Shown here: in pieces, positions 4,443 through 5,095 of the stretch
Layout of the letters: each line of letters opens with the position of its first letter
How positions within the stretch are numbered: position 1 is the first letter of the stretch
Assembly: GCA_035630195.1 (NCBI GenBank)
Contig: DASQLD010000112.1
Coordinates: 1-5,095, forward strand
DNA: 5,095 nt
Direction of reading: 5' to 3'
Source of the DNA: DASQDN01 sp035630195
GTDB lineage: Bacteria > Acidobacteriota > Terriglobia > Bryobacterales > Bryobacteraceae
Notes under the pieces: model-generated
Databases searched by the model: none
Told to the model about the DNA's origin: nothing
The model's input: the letters and a program-made list of their open reading frames with translations, nothing else
Position numbers and translations under genes: made by a program

Positions 4443-5095
4443 ATGCACATCAAGAAACAACGTTTGCTGACACCAGGTCCGACCCCTCTTCTGCCGAAGG
4501 CGTTGCACGCCATGATGGAGTCGGATGTACATCACCGCACGGAAGCATTCCGCAAAATCTACGCCGCTGTGCTGGCAGACCTGAAGGAAGTTTTCGGGAC
4601 AAAGAACGAGGTCCTGTCGCTGGTCGCATCGGGTACCGGCGCGATGGAAGCATCGGTTTCGAACTTTTTCTCTCGCGGGGACAAAGTCGTCGTTTGCTCG
4701 GCCGGCAAGTTCGGAGAGCGCTGGGCGGAAATCGCTAAGGCTTATGGACTCGACGCCACAGTTTTGACGAAAGAATACGGCGACGTCGTCAGCGCGGAGG
4801 AAGTCGCTGACACGCTGAAGAAAGGCGACTATAAGGGCGTCTTCGTTCAGGCATCGGAGACCTCGACCGGCGCCGCCCATGACGTTCAAGGGATGGCGAA
4901 GGCAATCAAGAACACAGACGCGCTGTTCGTTGTCGATGCCATTACAGGCCTGGGAACACAGCCGCTCGACATTGACGGCTGGGGCTTGGACGTAGTTGTT
5001 GGCGGGTCGCAGAAATCGTTCATGATTCCTCCCGGGTTGGCCTTCCTGTCGGTGAGCGACAAGGCATGGGCGCGAGCCGGTTCGAGCGATCTTCC
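4443..5095 (+). CDS. Class V aminotransferase, alanine-glyoxylate/serine-pyruvate type, N-terminal part
   Basis: The frame is open from ATG 4443 to the window edge, giving 217 full residues of a protein usually near 360-400. It is a PLP-dependent fold-type I enzyme. LLTPGPTPLLPKAL (8-21) and HHRTEAF (30-36) are the family's N-terminal signature, and SGTGAMEAS (63-71) forms the phosphate-binding turn. QASETSTGA (136-144) follows. VVDAITGLGTQPLDIDGWGL (163-182) includes Asp165, which should pair with the pyridine nitrogen. VVGGSQKSFMIPPGLAF (185-201) contains the Schiff-base lysine, Lys191. Such enzymes transfer an amino group between alanine, serine or aspartate and glyoxylate or pyruvate; the donor cannot be decided here. 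In several bacteria this type precedes serA and takes part in serine synthesis, but the downstream gene lies outside the window. It diverges from yqeY across 38 bp, and no Shine-Dalgarno site is visible before the ATG. Confidence 0.92.
   Translation, partial: MHIKKQRLLTPGPTPLLPKALHAMMESDVHHRTEAFRKIYAAVLADLKEVFGTKNEVLSLVASGTGAMEASVSNFFSRGDKVVVCSAGKFGERWAEIAKAYGLDATVLTKEYGDVVSAEEVADTLKKGDYKGVFVQASETSTGAAHDVQGMAKAIKNTDALFVVDAITGLGTQPLDIDGWGLDVVVGGSQKSFMIPPGLAFLSVSDKAWARAGSSDL

Noticed and set aside
4208..4889. Open frames on both strands over yqeY and the aminotransferase (plus 4208-4738, minus 4413-4889)
   Set aside because: They are antisense or out of frame to two genes with intact catalytic or family motifs, including the PLP-lysine region.

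Overview
The window is chromosomal DNA of a moderately GC-rich, diderm-type bacterium. Gene content and the look of the proteins suggest Acidobacteriota, perhaps the Bryobacterales/Solibacter group. The pointers are an isolated POTRA protein, a short DinB protein, a secreted DUF6265 protein, an SPL-type radical SAM protein and several genes without Shine-Dalgarno sites. This placement is inference from memory, not from a search. No RNA genes, CRISPR arrays, insertion sequences or prophage genes were seen, and no gene-free stretch exceeds 80 bases.

Layout: (1) 2-217 (+), the C-terminal end of a glycogen-debranching-type amylo-alpha-1,6-glucosidase. It overlaps tail-to-tail with (2) 201-1199 (-), an SPL/SplB-family radical SAM protein. 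A 78-bp divergent spacer with putative promoters and a 9-bp direct repeat separates this from (3) 1278-1751 (+), a DinB-family protein. Three bases later comes the tail of (4) 1755-2243 (-), a secreted DUF6265 protein, whose 5' end overlaps the 5' end of (5) 2225-3388 (+), a POTRA-repeat protein with no beta-barrel. Nineteen bases further on the same strand is a YefM-YoeB type II toxin-antitoxin pair, (6) 3408-3701 and (7) 3688-3957, with an operator-like palindrome over its -10 box. The toxin stop codon directly abuts the stop of (8) 3958-4404 (-), a GatB/YqeY-domain protein. A 38-bp divergent spacer leads to (9) 4443 to the end (+), the N-terminal part of a class V (alanine-glyoxylate type) aminotransferase.

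The genes do not form one pathway. They are mostly single-gene units on alternating strands, packed so tightly that three convergent junctions leave essentially no room for terminators and one divergent pair overlaps at its starts. The toxin-antitoxin pair is the only clear functional operon. The best leads are the POTRA-only protein, the YefM-like operator, the overlapping divergent promoters or starts, and a recurring pattern of -10-like boxes only 6-10 bases ahead of start codons, which suggests leaderless transcription. I found no convincing multi-gene undescribed system here.
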